Shown: in pieces, positions 16,463-24,663 of the stretch
Position numbering within the stretch: position 1 is the stretch's first letter
Layout of the letters: each line of letters begins with the position of its first letter
Assembly (NCBI GenBank): GCA_900540375.1
Contig: UQFS01000030.1
Coordinates: 1 to 47,267, forward strand
DNA from: an uncultured Prevotella sp.
GTDB taxonomy: Bacteria > Bacteroidota > Bacteroidia > Bacteroidales > Bacteroidaceae
Direction: 5' to 3'
DNA: 47,267 nt
The notes under the pieces: generated by a model
What the model saw: the letters and a program-made list of their open reading frames with translations, nothing else
Told to the model about the DNA's origin: nothing
Database searches by the model: none
Program-made: the position numbers and the translations under genes

Positions 16463-17587
16463 TTACGCAGTCATAAGAAAGAAATTGATGGCCTCCACCA
16501 CATAGCGGACTTCCTCATCCGTCATCGTCTGATTGCATGGAATGCTCAGCTCTTCACGATGAATACGTTCCGTAATGGGCAATGAGAGCGTATGCCACTC
16601 CGGGTAGCAGTCTTGCTGATGTGGCGGAATAGGATAATGAATCATCGTGCCAATACCCTTTTGTTTCAAATATTCCTGCAACTCATTACGACAAGCACAG
16701 AGCACGGGAAAGATGTGGAAAACATGATCCACGTCTCCACGTAGCCAAGCCTCAGCACCGGGAAACATGACCTTGGGGTTGGATATATGCTGGGCATAAT
16801 AAGTGGCAATCTGCCTACGTCGCCGATTGTCAGCATCCAGGTAACGCAACTTCACGGAGAGCACAGCTGCCTGTATCTCATCCATGCGGCTGTTGCGGCC
16901 TTTATAGGGGAAGACATACTTGCGCGAAGAACCGTAATTGCCCAAAGCCCGACAGAGATCAGCCAAAGAAGCATCATCGGTGGTGATAGCTCCTGCGTCA
17001 CCTAAGGCACCAAGATTCTTGCCAGGATAGAAGCTATGCGCCGCAACATCCCCCAAAGAGCCCGTACGATGCCCGTTGAACATACATCCATGTGCCTGTG
17101 CGTTATCTTCAATGAGTAACAGATGATGGCGATGACAGAAATCGGCAATCTGATGCGTCATGGCACTACGACCATAGAGATGCACCAGCAACACAGCATG
17201 CATGCGGTCACCGATATGATTCTCAAGCTGGCTGTCATCAAGCTCAAGCGTATCAATTCGTGGTTCCACGAGTACAGGTTTCAATCCGTTTTCAGTGATG
17301 GAGAGGATAGAAGCTATATAGGTATTGGCCGGCACGATGACTTCATCACCATCCCGTAACTTACCTAATTCTTTATAAGCACGAAAGATAAGCGTCAGCG
17401 CATCGAGTCCATTGCTGCAACTCACACAATATCGTGTGCCGATATACCGGGCATATTCGTTCTCGAATCGTCGTATCGCCTCACCATGGAGATACCAGCC
17501 ACTTTCGATGACCTGCTTCACAGCCGCCTCTATCTCGTCCTGATGCTGCGCCGTGACCTTTTGCAAAGATAGGTAAGGGATATGCAT
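16463..17587 (-). CDS. DegT/DnrJ/EryC1 sugar aminotransferase, FdtB/QdtB-like
   Basis: The 374-residue PLP-dependent aminotransferase starts at the ATG at 17587 (Met-His-Ile-Pro-Tyr-Leu-Ser-Leu). A further 21 codons upstream are open but consist of repeat-like DNA. Key motifs are 'CsNGlDALtli' (phosphate binding), 'iEDNAQAHG' (Asp contacting the PLP ring), and 'SFyPGKNLGAlGDAGAi' with the PLP lysine. These are especially close to FdtB/QdtB enzymes, which transaminate dTDP-3-keto-6-deoxyhexose to the 3-amino sugar. An FdtA-like ketoisomerase gene three genes upstream supplies the matching substrate. It is the last gene of the fdtA operon. The exact hexose (fucose- or quinovose-type) cannot be told from the sequence. 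Confidence 0.9.
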   Translation of the reverse strand: MHIPYLSLQKVTAQHQDEIEAAVKQVIESGWYLHGEAIRRFENEYARYIGTRYCVSCSNGLDALTLIFRAYKELGKLRDGDEVIVPANTYIASILSITENGLKPVLVEPRIDTLELDDSQLENHIGDRMHAVLLVHLYGRSAMTHQIADFCHRHHLLLIEDNAQAHGCMFNGHRTGSLGDVAAHSFYPGKNLGALGDAGAITTDDASLADLCRALGNYGSSRKYVFPYKGRNSRMDEIQAAVLSVKLRYLDADNRRRRQIATYYAQHISNPKVMFPGAEAWLRGDVDHVFHIFPVLCACRNELQEYLKQKGIGTMIHYPIPPHQQDCYPEWHTLSLPITERIHREELSIPCNQTMTDEEVRYVVEAINFFLMTA

Positions 17588-17705
17588 CTGCTCACTTTGA
17601 TTAAATTCTACGCATTTAACATTCATCATTCGTAACTTATCATTGTGCATCCAAACAAGTCATCATTCAATATTCATCACTCGACATTCTTCGCTCAACA
17701 TTCCA
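17588..17705. repeat. Degenerate heptamer-type repeat between the sugar genes
   Basis: On the minus strand this stretch contains many GAATGAT, GAATGTT and GAGTGAT-like words (for example 'GAATGTCGAGTGATGAAT'). It encodes the last residues and stop codon of the acyltransferase (Asn-Val-Glu-Arg-Arg-Met-Ser-Ser-Asp-Glu-Tyr) and runs on to just before the aminotransferase start. The same kind of sequence occurs at 22533-22612. Confidence 0.6.
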
Positions 17706-18635
17706 TGAATACCAATCGTAGCATACGGCACGGCCACCAAAACCTTCCTTTTGATAGATAAGACCCTCATTGAGATAATGCCCACGATCCTCATTAGATG
17801 TACCAAAGTCGAAGTATCGACAATTCCTATAATCCTCACCCAACACTTTGCGGAATATCGCATCGATAGCATGGAGATGCTTACCTTCGGGTGTTGCCGA
17901 GATATATTGTGAATGCACCACCTGTGGCGTGACGTACAAGAGCGAGCCTCCAACAACCTTGCCATTGAGACGTGCCACATATAACTTGATCTGATCGGGG
18001 AAGGCTGAATGGAGCCTGACTATTTCTTTTAAGCTATGAACCGGATGAGCCTGATAAGTAGCTTGCAGATTATCTTCAAGCACCTGCCAAAAGTCAGAAT
18101 AGGCTTTGTCGTCCTGCTTTACAACAATCCCGTCAGTGCGAGCCTTGTTTGCTCCATAGTGCCGGTCGCGATGCCACTTGAGCGGATGCTCCTGCACAAC
18201 TGCCGATGACACATTGCGCACCATCAGCTGAGCATGACAGCGGTTGAAGAGTGCATAGAGATCCTCTTCCGCCGACAACTGCTGATAGATCCATGGCATA
18301 GCCTTATAGACCACGTGGCGGATTCCGTGGTCATAAAGATAGGTATTGAGTTCTGCAAAGAGGGTACACACTTCGGCTGTCGTAGCATGCTTATCGGTGA
18401 TCAATCCACCGTAGGTCAGTCCCTGATGTGACCAAAGCGTGTCGCCGTCGATATTGGCTGGCAACAAGGCATAGAGTTTATCTTTCTTATAGAAGAGCAG
18501 TGAGTAGTCGGCAAAACGGTCGCGGTGGTAGTCCATGTACCGCCTGTCGAAGAGAAAAGTGCCCTGCTTCGACTGCGCTACAAAGTCGTTCCATACCGTA
18601 CTGTCGTTGTCGGTGTATCGTCTGATGTCAAACAT
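17667..18635 (-). CDS. FemAB/GNAT-like acyltransferase of the amino-sugar locus
   Basis: The 322-residue protein has the GNAT-fold layout of FemAB-like or 'GNAT family N-acetyltransferase' proteins found in polysaccharide loci. It has an N-terminal half with 'gtfLFdRrYMDYHrdRFaDySLlfy' and a C-terminal half with 'klYvarLnGkvvGGSLLYvtpqvvHsQYisatpeGk' and 'yfDFGtSnEdrGhyLNeGLiyqKEGFGgRa', which shape the acyl donor pocket in relatives. By position it could acylate the 3-amino group of the dTDP sugar, although the usual FdtC acetyltransferase is a hexapeptide-repeat enzyme and this is not. The start codon abuts the stop of the PH-domain gene with no gap. The C-terminal 11 residues come from repeat DNA. 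Confidence 0.8.
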   Translation of the reverse strand: MFDIRRYTDNDSTVWNDFVAQSKQGTFLFDRRYMDYHRDRFADYSLLFYKKDKLYALLPANIDGDTLWSHQGLTYGGLITDKHATTAEVCTLFAELNTYLYDHGIRHVVYKAMPWIYQQLSAEEDLYALFNRCHAQLMVRNVSSAVVQEHPLKWHRDRHYGANKARTDGIVVKQDDKAYSDFWQVLEDNLQATYQAHPVHSLKEIVRLHSAFPDQIKLYVARLNGKVVGGSLLYVTPQVVHSQYISATPEGKHLHAIDAIFRKVLGEDYRNCRYFDFGTSNEDRGHYLNEGLIYQKEGFGGRAVCYDWYSWNVERRMSSDEY

Positions 18636-19067
18636 TTACAAAGCCTTGGATATATCGATATTAGGATTTATTGCCTTAAGGTCTTCCACAAAATCTTTTC
18701 TGTTGCACGGCGAAATCAGAATGCTGTCTGTAGACTTTCCATTGAAGATGATCTCCAATCGGTCAAGCGACAAGGCAGGAGAAGCCAACCCATTGTGGCT
18801 GCGCCGTACATAGATAATCTGCGAGATAGAGATACGCTTACGCTGAAAGCCATAACGGATGAGGAGGTCGTCACCGTCGATGATGTATCTGGTAGGATAA
18901 AGCGGAAGAAACACAGCCACACAAATAACCACGACTAATAGGGCAGTCAGCCATGACAAAAGGGCTCCACTTTCCATAGCAGCTTTGATGGAAGCTACCG
19001 AGGCGCCAATCATACAAATAACGATAAAAATGAAGATGTCATTCTTAGAGGTATACTCTTTGTTCAT
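18636..19067 (-). CDS. Membrane protein with bacterial PH-like domain
   Basis: The 143-residue protein has two membrane helices (about residues 11-27 and 36-56) followed by a PH-like beta domain (about 58-140). The pattern 'yiidgddLlirygfqrkrIsIsqI' and 'SLdRLEIifng..dsilISPcnrkdFvedLkainPnI' matches the YyaB-like bacterial PH family (PF06713). Its role is unknown. The ATG overlaps the fdtA-like stop codon by four bases (ATGA at 19067-19064), and its own stop abuts the acyltransferase start, so it is translated with the sugar genes. A small membrane PH protein locked into an amino-sugar operon is unusual and may tether or regulate the pathway at the membrane. Confidence 0.8.
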   Translation of the reverse strand: MNKEYTSKNDIFIFIVICMIGASVASIKAAMESGALLSWLTALLVVVICVAVFLPLYPTRYIIDGDDLLIRYGFQRKRISISQIIYVRRSHNGLASPALSLDRLEIIFNGKSTDSILISPCNRKDFVEDLKAINPNIDISKAL

Positions 19068-19474
19068 GGATTGTTTGTTTTATAAGTGAGAAAATCTTGA
19101 TAATCATAGATATAGTCGCTCTCATCGAAAGGATCTTCAGCCAGCACGAGGCATACAGCTCCCGACGAGAACTTCTCCAACGTGCGCCAAATGCCCGTAT
19201 CTACAAGGAGACCTTCGTAAGGTTTAGTGAGCATATACTGTTGCCTTCTGCATCCATCGTCGAGCATCACGGTGAAAGCACCACTCACCGAGACGATCAG
19301 CTCACGGCAGTGGATATGGGCATGGCCTCCTCGCTCTGCGTCGGTGGGAATGTCGTATGTCCAATAGACCCTGCTGACATTGAAAGGAATATCCTTTGCT
19401 TGTTCCACCACCGTGAGATTGCCGCGCGGATCGGCTATCTTTCTAAGCGATATGATCTTTCCTAATGGTTTCAT
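19064..19474 (-). CDS. dTDP-4-oxo-6-deoxyhexose 3,4-ketoisomerase, FdtA/QdtA-like
   Basis: The 136-residue cupin of the WxcM/FdtA family has the metal- and substrate-site stretch 'erGGHAHihcrElIvsvsGaftVmLDDG', containing the His-Ala-His pair. This is followed by 'GLlvdtgiWrtlekFSsgavClVLAeDpfDEsDYIydYqdFl', the family's typical ending. These enzymes convert dTDP-4-keto-6-deoxyglucose (the RmlB product) to the 3-keto isomer before transamination. RmlB is encoded about 3.5 kb to the right. It is the first gene of a minus-strand operon and diverges from the flippase gene. The fucose-type versus quinovose-type product cannot be assigned by eye. Confidence 0.9.
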   Translation of the reverse strand: MKPLGKIISLRKIADPRGNLTVVEQAKDIPFNVSRVYWTYDIPTDAERGGHAHIHCRELIVSVSGAFTVMLDDGCRRQQYMLTKPYEGLLVDTGIWRTLEKFSSGAVCLVLAEDPFDESDYIYDYQDFLTYKTNNP

Positions 19475-19479
19475 ATTTC

Positions 19480-19574
19480 TTTAACGCTGTTCCTTTTGTT
19501 TTATTTTGGCAAAGAGCCAATATAGTCGGGCATTGTTGACGCTCAAACAATAAAAGACGGACAACAGCGTTAAA
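19480..19574. promoter_or_regulatory. Mirrored leader element between fdtA-like and wzx genes
   Basis: TTTAACGCTGTT (19480-19491) and AACAGCGTTAAA (19563-19574) are perfect 12-bp inverted copies. Each sits immediately upstream of a start codon: 5 nt before the fdtA-like ATG (19474) on the minus strand and 8 nt before the wzx ATG (19583) on the plus strand. Thus both divergent genes begin with the leader AACAGCGTTAAA, preceded in each case by an A-rich run. This could be an operator or a shared mRNA-level signal. Confidence 0.6.
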
Positions 19575-19582
19575 ACTAAGCA

Positions 19583-21073
19583 ATGGACAACGAGAAAACG
19601 CAAAACACCTATACGCATATACTGAAATACACCAGTATCTTCGGCGGTGTGCAAGGACTGAACATTTTGATCGCCCTTGTACGCAACAAGTTCGTAGCAC
19701 TCTTCCTCGGTCCCTATGGCATGGGACTGCTCTCGCTGTTCAACTCCACCATCCGCTTTCTTGGTGACTCCACCAATCTTGGACTCGGTATGAGTGCTGT
19801 AAAAAACATATCCACCGCCTATGAGCAGCAAGACCGTGCAGTGCTGGAACGATCTATCAAGGTGGTGCGCTCATGGAGTCTCCTGACAGCTTTGATGGGC
19901 ATGTTGCTATGTATAGTGCTCAGCCCACTGCTCAGCAAGTGGACATTCGGCTGGGGCAACCACACGCTGCACTTTGCCCTACTGTCACCCGTGGTAGCAT
20001 TGACGGCACTCACGGGCGGCGAGCTCGCTATCATGAAGGGCACCCGTGAGCTCGGCAACCTTGCACGGCAGTCGGTTTACAGCATCATTGCCGCTCTCAT
20101 TGTGTCTATACCTATTTATTATATATGGCGCGCAGCGGCCATCGTCCCATCGTTGATACTGATGGCACTCGCGCAGATGCTCATCACCATCCATTTCTCC
20201 TTCCGCAGTCATCCGCCCCGCTTCTCGCTTCGCCGGTCAGTACTCCGCAAGGGCATCAGTATGGTGAAACTCGGCACGGCCTTTCTTTTTGCGGGGATTT
20301 TTGGCAGTGGCAGCGAGTTTCTCGTCCGGTCGTACCTCAACAACGCTGGTTCGCAGGAAATTCTCGGTCTCTACAATGCCGGCTACATGATGGCGTTCAC
20401 CTATGCCGGCATGGTCTTCTCAGCCATGGAAACAGACTACTTTCCACGTCTGTCCGCCGTCCAGACAATAGGCAGCGCACTCAACGACGTGGTAAACAAA
20501 CAGATCGAGGTGTCCCTCCTACTCGTCTCACCCTTGCTATCGGCCTTTATCATCGGACTTCCCATCATCATCCCTCTACTCTATTCCCGTGCTTTTCTAC
20601 CCGTACTCGGTATGGCTCAGCTCACCGTGTTGGCGATGTACCTTCGCGCCATCAAGCTTCCTATCGCCTACCTACCGCTGTCCCGCGGCGACTCCCGGTT
20701 CTATTTGCTCATGGAGGGCATCTATGCCATCGTCTTTGTAGCGCTTTCTGTAATCTTCTTCTGCTGGATGGGTCTTGTAGGCATGGGTCTTGCCTTACTG
20801 TCTGTGGCTATTTTCGATTTCTTCCTCCTCGCTGTCTGTATGCGTCGGCGTTATGGCTACCGCCTGTCAAAAGGCGTGACCCGCATCACTGCATGCCAAT
20901 TACCCATCGGCATGGGTGCCTACGCCACCACATTCATTCACCAGCCTGTGATCTACTGGTTAGTCGGCATCACACTGTGTATACTCAGTCTCTTTGCCTC
21001 CCTACGGATTCTTAGAAGCAAGGCACGGCTATGGGAGAAACTGAAAGAGAAAGTATTGAAGATGAGAAAATAA
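19583..21073 (+). CDS. Wzx-type polysaccharide flippase (O-antigen translocase)
   Basis: The 496-residue protein has about 12-14 predicted membrane helices and the MOP-superfamily opening ('ILKYTSIFGGVQgLNILIaLVRNKfVALfLGPyGMGLLSLFNS'). It is of the WzxE-like O-antigen translocase type that in many Bacteroidales lies beside FdtA/FdtB genes. It would flip an undecaprenyl-linked oligosaccharide, here probably containing the 3-amino-3,6-dideoxy sugar, to the periplasmic side. It ends with a basic tail (Lys-Glu-Lys-Val-Leu-Lys-Met-Arg-Lys). It is divergent from the fdtA operon and shares its mirrored leader element. No glycosyltransferase or Wzy polymerase gene is in the window. Confidence 0.88.
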   Translation: MDNEKTQNTYTHILKYTSIFGGVQGLNILIALVRNKFVALFLGPYGMGLLSLFNSTIRFLGDSTNLGLGMSAVKNISTAYEQQDRAVLERSIKVVRSWSLLTALMGMLLCIVLSPLLSKWTFGWGNHTLHFALLSPVVALTALTGGELAIMKGTRELGNLARQSVYSIIAALIVSIPIYYIWRAAAIVPSLILMALAQMLITIHFSFRSHPPRFSLRRSVLRKGISMVKLGTAFLFAGIFGSGSEFLVRSYLNNAGSQEILGLYNAGYMMAFTYAGMVFSAMETDYFPRLSAVQTIGSALNDVVNKQIEVSLLLVSPLLSAFIIGLPIIIPLLYSRAFLPVLGMAQLTVLAMYLRAIKLPIAYLPLSRGDSRFYLLMEGIYAIVFVALSVIFFCWMGLVGMGLALLSVAIFDFFLLAVCMRRRYGYRLSKGVTRITACQLPIGMGAYATTFIHQPVIYWLVGITLCILSLFASLRILRSKARLWEKLKEKVLKMRK

Positions 21074-21327
21074 GGCTCAAAAGACAAAAAGGGTTCCTCA
21101 ATGTTTTGAAAATCCAAGGAAAATGAGTAGATTATGCAACCATAAGCGTATAAGGGACACTCGCACCTACAACAATATTCCTGTGCGCTCAGGCAGATAA
21201 GAACAGAGAACACCGATAAGTATCTCATTGCCTTTTTCTCTGAAAAGGCTATGGAACAGATGACCGGTGACCTTGCGCAGAAACGCAAAGCCAACCGGTT
21301 CATACTATTTTTTTCTAAGCTTAACTT

Positions 21328-22509
21328 CTATTTCTTCATGTACGGATCCGTGCCAAGCACTGTCTTTGCCAGGCGCTTGGTCTTGTCGCGCAATGCATCC
21401 ATGTCGCAGCCGACCTTGTCGTAACAAACCACGACACCCATGCGGCGACCAACATGTGCCACAGGTTTACCGAAGATGCGCACACGGGCGTGATCCTCAC
21501 GACAGACATCCTCCAAGTTGTAGCTTAGCGGCTTATCGCTGTCTACGGGTGAAAGTACCACAGCCGAGGCGCCGCTGTGCTCAAGGTGGATGGCTGGGAT
21601 GCCCAGTCCCATCACAGCACGGAAGTGCAGTTCAAACTCACTGAGGTTGGTGCAATGACTCAACGTCACCATGCCCGTATCATGCGGACGGGGACTGAGT
21701 TCAGAGAAGATCACCTCACCCTGCTTGGTGAGGAAAAACTCCACACCCCAGATACCATAACCCGTGAGCGCCTTCGTCACCTCGGCAGCGATGTGCTGAG
21801 CCTGCTTCAACGCCTCATCACTAATAGCATAAGGCATCCAGCTCTCGCGATAGTCACCGCCTTTCTGTACGTGACCGATAGGCGGACAGAAGATTGTTGG
21901 CCCATGCTTTTGGGTAACGGTCAGCAAAGTGAACTCAGACTGGAAATCGATGAACTCTTCGATGATCACCTCCTTCACATCGCCACGTCCTTCCTCCATG
22001 GCATCGCAAAAAGCCTCTTTCAGCTCATCGTCGTTGTGGACATAGCTCTGTCCGTGACCCGACGAGGACATCAACGGCTTGACTACACAGGGAAAGCCAA
22101 TCTCGTCAGCTGCATGTTTGAACTCGTCGAAAGTCTTGGCATAGAAATACTTGGCTGTACGCAGTCCTAACTCCTTTGCTGCCAAGTCGCGGATGGCCCG
22201 ACGATTCATCGTGTAGTTGACAGCGCGAGCCGACGGCACCACCTGAATGCCCTCCTTCTCAAAGTCGAAGAGACGCTCCGTACGGATAGCCTCAATCTCC
22301 GGCACGATGAGATCGGGATGATGTTTCTCCGCCACAGCCGTGAGTGCGTCGCCGTCGAGCATAGAGAACACCTCACGCTCATCGGCTACCTGCATAGCCG
22401 GTGCATTGTCGTACTTGTCGCAAGCGATAACATACTGCCCCGCACGCTTGGCAGCAATGGTGAACTCCTTGCCCAGCTCACCGGAACCCAACAACAATAT
22501 CTTTTTCAT
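21328..22509 (-). CDS. purT: Formate-dependent phosphoribosylglycinamide formyltransferase
   Basis: The 393-residue ATP-grasp enzyme has the N-terminal nucleotide/substrate motif 'iLLLGSGELGKEftIAakRaGqyViacD', the central ATP-grasp segment ('PcVVKPLMSSSGhGqSyv') and 'GvEFFltkqGeviFSElSPRPHDTGMVTL'. Together these are diagnostic for PurT. It makes formyl-GAR from GAR, formate and ATP in purine synthesis, independently of tetrahydrofolate. Length is typical of the family. It is the last gene of the minus-strand run, separated from the sigma-like gene by a 100-bp spacer filled with heptamer repeats. Confidence 0.96.
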   Translation of the reverse strand: MKKILLLGSGELGKEFTIAAKRAGQYVIACDKYDNAPAMQVADEREVFSMLDGDALTAVAEKHHPDLIVPEIEAIRTERLFDFEKEGIQVVPSARAVNYTMNRRAIRDLAAKELGLRTAKYFYAKTFDEFKHAADEIGFPCVVKPLMSSSGHGQSYVHNDDELKEAFCDAMEEGRGDVKEVIIEEFIDFQSEFTLLTVTQKHGPTIFCPPIGHVQKGGDYRESWMPYAISDEALKQAQHIAAEVTKALTGYGIWGVEFFLTKQGEVIFSELSPRPHDTGMVTLSHCTNLSEFELHFRAVMGLGIPAIHLEHSGASAVVLSPVDSDKPLSYNLEDVCREDHARVRIFGKPVAHVGRRMGVVVCYDKVGCDMDALRDKTKRLAKTVLGTDPYMKK

Positions 22510-22532
22510 AATTCTGAATGTTGAACGATAAC

Positions 22533-22609
<77 letters not shown>

Positions 22610-22612
<3 letters not shown>

Positions 22613-22942
22613 TGGTTTCATAGCCTCAGCACGCTTCTTCACCAACTCAGGCAGCTTGCGCCACATCATCTGCCACTCTGGCGAGATGGCGATGCGACGC
22701 AAGTCCATGTCAATGATATGCTGCATTTGCTCAACGCTGACATGATGCCTGGCAGCCAACTGCTCCACGCTCTGAGGCTCCTCGTTTCCCAGTCCGAAAT
22801 AGCTTTCGACAATATCCTTGTCAAGAGCACCAAGCATTGTGAGCAGTACATCCATGTTGGCCCTGTCACCATCTGTGATGAGCAGAGCCGAGGAACACAT
22901 CAACCGCAGAAAAGCGGCTAAACGATTAGAAAGTGCGTCCAT
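22610..22942 (-). CDS. Small protein resembling sigma-70 region 4
   Basis: The 110-residue protein carries a segment (about 31-90) closely patterned on region 4 of sigma-70 factors: 'lltmLgaLDkdIvesyFGLGneep', then a helix-turn-helix-like stretch at 58-77 ('sveqLAarhhVsveqmqhI'), then 'LRRIaispEWqmmw'. The FGLG, Leu-Ala and Leu-Arg positions fall where sigma factors have 'yFGLg', 'leEia' and 'aLrkLr'. No region 2 is present, so it cannot be a complete sigma factor. It may be an anti-sigma-like decoy, a partial DNA-binding regulator or a converging fold. The ATG at 22942 overlaps the end of rmlB by 17 bp; in-frame Mets at 22900 and 22855 are alternatives. Confidence 0.6.
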
Positions 22943-24092
22943 GACGCTCCTTTCCGTACATGATATCGTAGTACTTCTGGTAGTCGCCCGATGTAACCTC
23001 TTCTATCCACTTCTGATTCTCCAAATTCCATTTGATCGTCTTGACAATACCGTCGGCGAACTTTGTCTCGGGATACCATCCAAGCTCTGTCTTGATCTTT
23101 GTCGGATCGATGGCATAACGCGCATCATGACCAAGGCGGTCAGCGACATGCTCGATGAGAGAGTCATTGATCCAGCTGATATCAATGTCACCGTTGGCAT
23201 CCTTGACCTGTTTCTTCAATACATGACGCAGGTTCTTGTCTGCAGCCATCATATCGTGGATCGTCTTGATGGTGAGCTTCACAATGTCGATGTTCTTCAT
23301 CTCGTTATGTCCGCCTACATTATATACCTCACCGGTTCTGCCCTCACGCACAACCAGATCAATGGCTTTGCAATGGTCTTCGACATAGAGCCAGTCACGT
23401 ACGTTAAGTCCCTCGCCATAAACCGGCAGTTTCTTTCCATGCAGAATATTGTTGATGATCAGCGGGATAAGCTTCTCAGGGAAGTGGTATGGGCCATAGT
23501 TGTTAGAGCATCGTGTGATGCTCACCGGCATGTGATAGGTGTCGCGATAAGCCTGTACGAAGAAGTCAGCGCTCGCCTTGCTGGCCGAGTAAGGACTATG
23601 CGGACAAAGTGGCGTTGTTTCCGTGAAATAACCTGTCTGCCCCAGTGCACCGTAGACCTCGTCAGTGGACACTTGGTGATAGCGCTTACCCGGCTTCCAA
23701 GTAGGATAGCCCTGTGTGTCCTTACCCGTCACCCAAGCACGCCGTGCGGCATCCATCAAGTTCTGTGTACCAAGGATGTTCACGCTCAAGAAGAGCTGTG
23801 GATCCTCAATCGAACGGTCTACATGGCTCTCTGCGGCGAAGTTCACCACATAGTCGATATCATTCTCCGCAAACAGCTTATCAGCCAACTCACGGTCGCG
23901 TATGTCACCCTTGACAAAGAAGCAACGCTTGTTGTCGATGTCGTCCTTGATGGTACCAAGGTTTCCGGCATAAGTCAATGCATCGAGGATGATGACCTTA
24001 ATGTCGTCTTTCACATACTTTTTGTGGAGCAGATACTTGATAAAGTTTGAGCCGATGAATCCGGCGGCTCCTGTCACAAGATAAGTTTTCAT
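22926..24092 (-). CDS. rmlB: dTDP-glucose 4,6-dehydratase
   Basis: The 388-residue short-chain dehydrogenase-type enzyme has the NAD-binding 'TGaaGFIGSnfikyl', 'aESHVDRSIedp', the catalytic 'STDEVYG' and 'YSASKAsaD' (Tyr-x-x-x-Lys), and 'RCSNNYGPyhfPEKLIPl', all standard for RmlB. It converts dTDP-glucose to dTDP-4-keto-6-deoxyglucose, the branch point to dTDP-rhamnose and to the 3-amino sugars made by FdtA/FdtB. It has about 30 more residues than E. coli RfbB, mainly in the segments around 'RRAWvtgkdtqgyptwkpGkRYhqv' and near the C-terminus, as in other Bacteroidales. RmlA, RmlC and RmlD genes are not in the window. Confidence 0.96.
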   Translation of the reverse strand: MKTYLVTGAAGFIGSNFIKYLLHKKYVKDDIKVIILDALTYAGNLGTIKDDIDNKRCFFVKGDIRDRELADKLFAENDIDYVVNFAAESHVDRSIEDPQLFLSVNILGTQNLMDAARRAWVTGKDTQGYPTWKPGKRYHQVSTDEVYGALGQTGYFTETTPLCPHSPYSASKASADFFVQAYRDTYHMPVSITRCSNNYGPYHFPEKLIPLIINNILHGKKLPVYGEGLNVRDWLYVEDHCKAIDLVVREGRTGEVYNVGGHNEMKNIDIVKLTIKTIHDMMAADKNLRHVLKKQVKDANGDIDISWINDSLIEHVADRLGHDARYAIDPTKIKTELGWYPETKFADGIVKTIKWNLENQKWIEEVTSGDYQKYYDIMYGKERHGRTF

Positions 24093-24153
24093 ATTATATC
24101 CGTTTTAATTTTTTCTAATTTCATCATTGCTACACCTTATTATATATAGGTGT

Positions 24154-24651
24154 TTATCGCGAGCCCAACTTCACGACTTCGCAATCACGAAAGTCGTCGC
24201 CGTCAATAGTCAGTCTGACGATGGTTCGTTCCAATTGCCATCCCGACATTCCCGCAGCACCCGGATTGATGTGCAGGAGATCGAGTTTCTTATCCGGCAT
24301 GATTCTCAGTATATGAGAGTGACCGTCAACGAAAAGCTGTGGCGGATTGCGTCGCAGCATCTCCCTGACCGAAGGATCGTAATGGCCGGGATAACCGCCA
24401 ATATGCTTCATCAACACATCGACATCCTCACATTTGAAGCGTAGAATCTCGGGGTAGCGGGCACGCACATCCACATCATCAATGTTGCCATAGACAGCCC
24501 GGAACCGCGGGCGCATATCCTCGAAAGCATTGGCCAGCGACAGACTGCCAATATCTCCTGCATGCCAGATCTCATCGCAGTCAGCCATATAGGTGACATA
24601 TTTCTCATCCCAGAAGCCGTGAGTATCACTGATGATCGCTATTCTTTTCAT
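24154..24651 (-). CDS. YfcE/MJ0936-type metallophosphoesterase
   Basis: The 165-residue phosphoesterase has the five metal-binding blocks in order: 'isDTHG' (residues 7-12), 'iwHaGDigS', 'vyGNiD', 'kHigGyPG' in place of the usual 'tHG', and 'GHSHi'. These bind two divalent metals and give phosphodiesterase or phosphatase activity; the natural substrate is unknown. It sits 12 bp after the cytidylate-kinase-like gene and 61 bp before rmlB. That 61-bp gap holds a short hairpin (ACACCT 24132-24137 with AGGTGT 24148-24153) without a U tract. Confidence 0.9.
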   Translation of the reverse strand: MKRIAIISDTHGFWDEKYVTYMADCDEIWHAGDIGSLSLANAFEDMRPRFRAVYGNIDDVDVRARYPEILRFKCEDVDVLMKHIGGYPGHYDPSVREMLRRNPPQLFVDGHSHILRIMPDKKLDLLHINPGAAGMSGWQLERTIVRLTIDGDDFRDCEVVKLGSR

Positions 24652-24663
24652 AGATTGTCGGCG

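Noticed and set aside
16308..16500. Open frame of about 63 codons in the lutC to aminotransferase gap
   Set aside because: It reads smoothly but has no start codon, overlaps the end of the aminotransferase gene, and matches no family I know. It could be an old gene end but cannot be supported.
17588..17650. 21-codon N-terminal extension of the aminotransferase
   Set aside because: It is encoded by heptamer-type repeat DNA, and the family alignment begins at the Met at 17587.
20125..21015. Plus-strand ORF of 296 codons in a second frame
   Set aside because: It is inside the flippase gene, is Arg/His/Pro-rich in the manner of out-of-frame translations, and has no domain.
21230..21249. Hairpin GCCTTTT/AAAAGGC as the terminator of wzx or purT
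   Set aside because: The stem is only 7 bp and no T tract follows on either strand.
22818..24050. Long plus-strand ORF of 410 codons
   Set aside because: It is antisense to rmlB and the sigma-like gene, both well supported; the translation has no family pattern.
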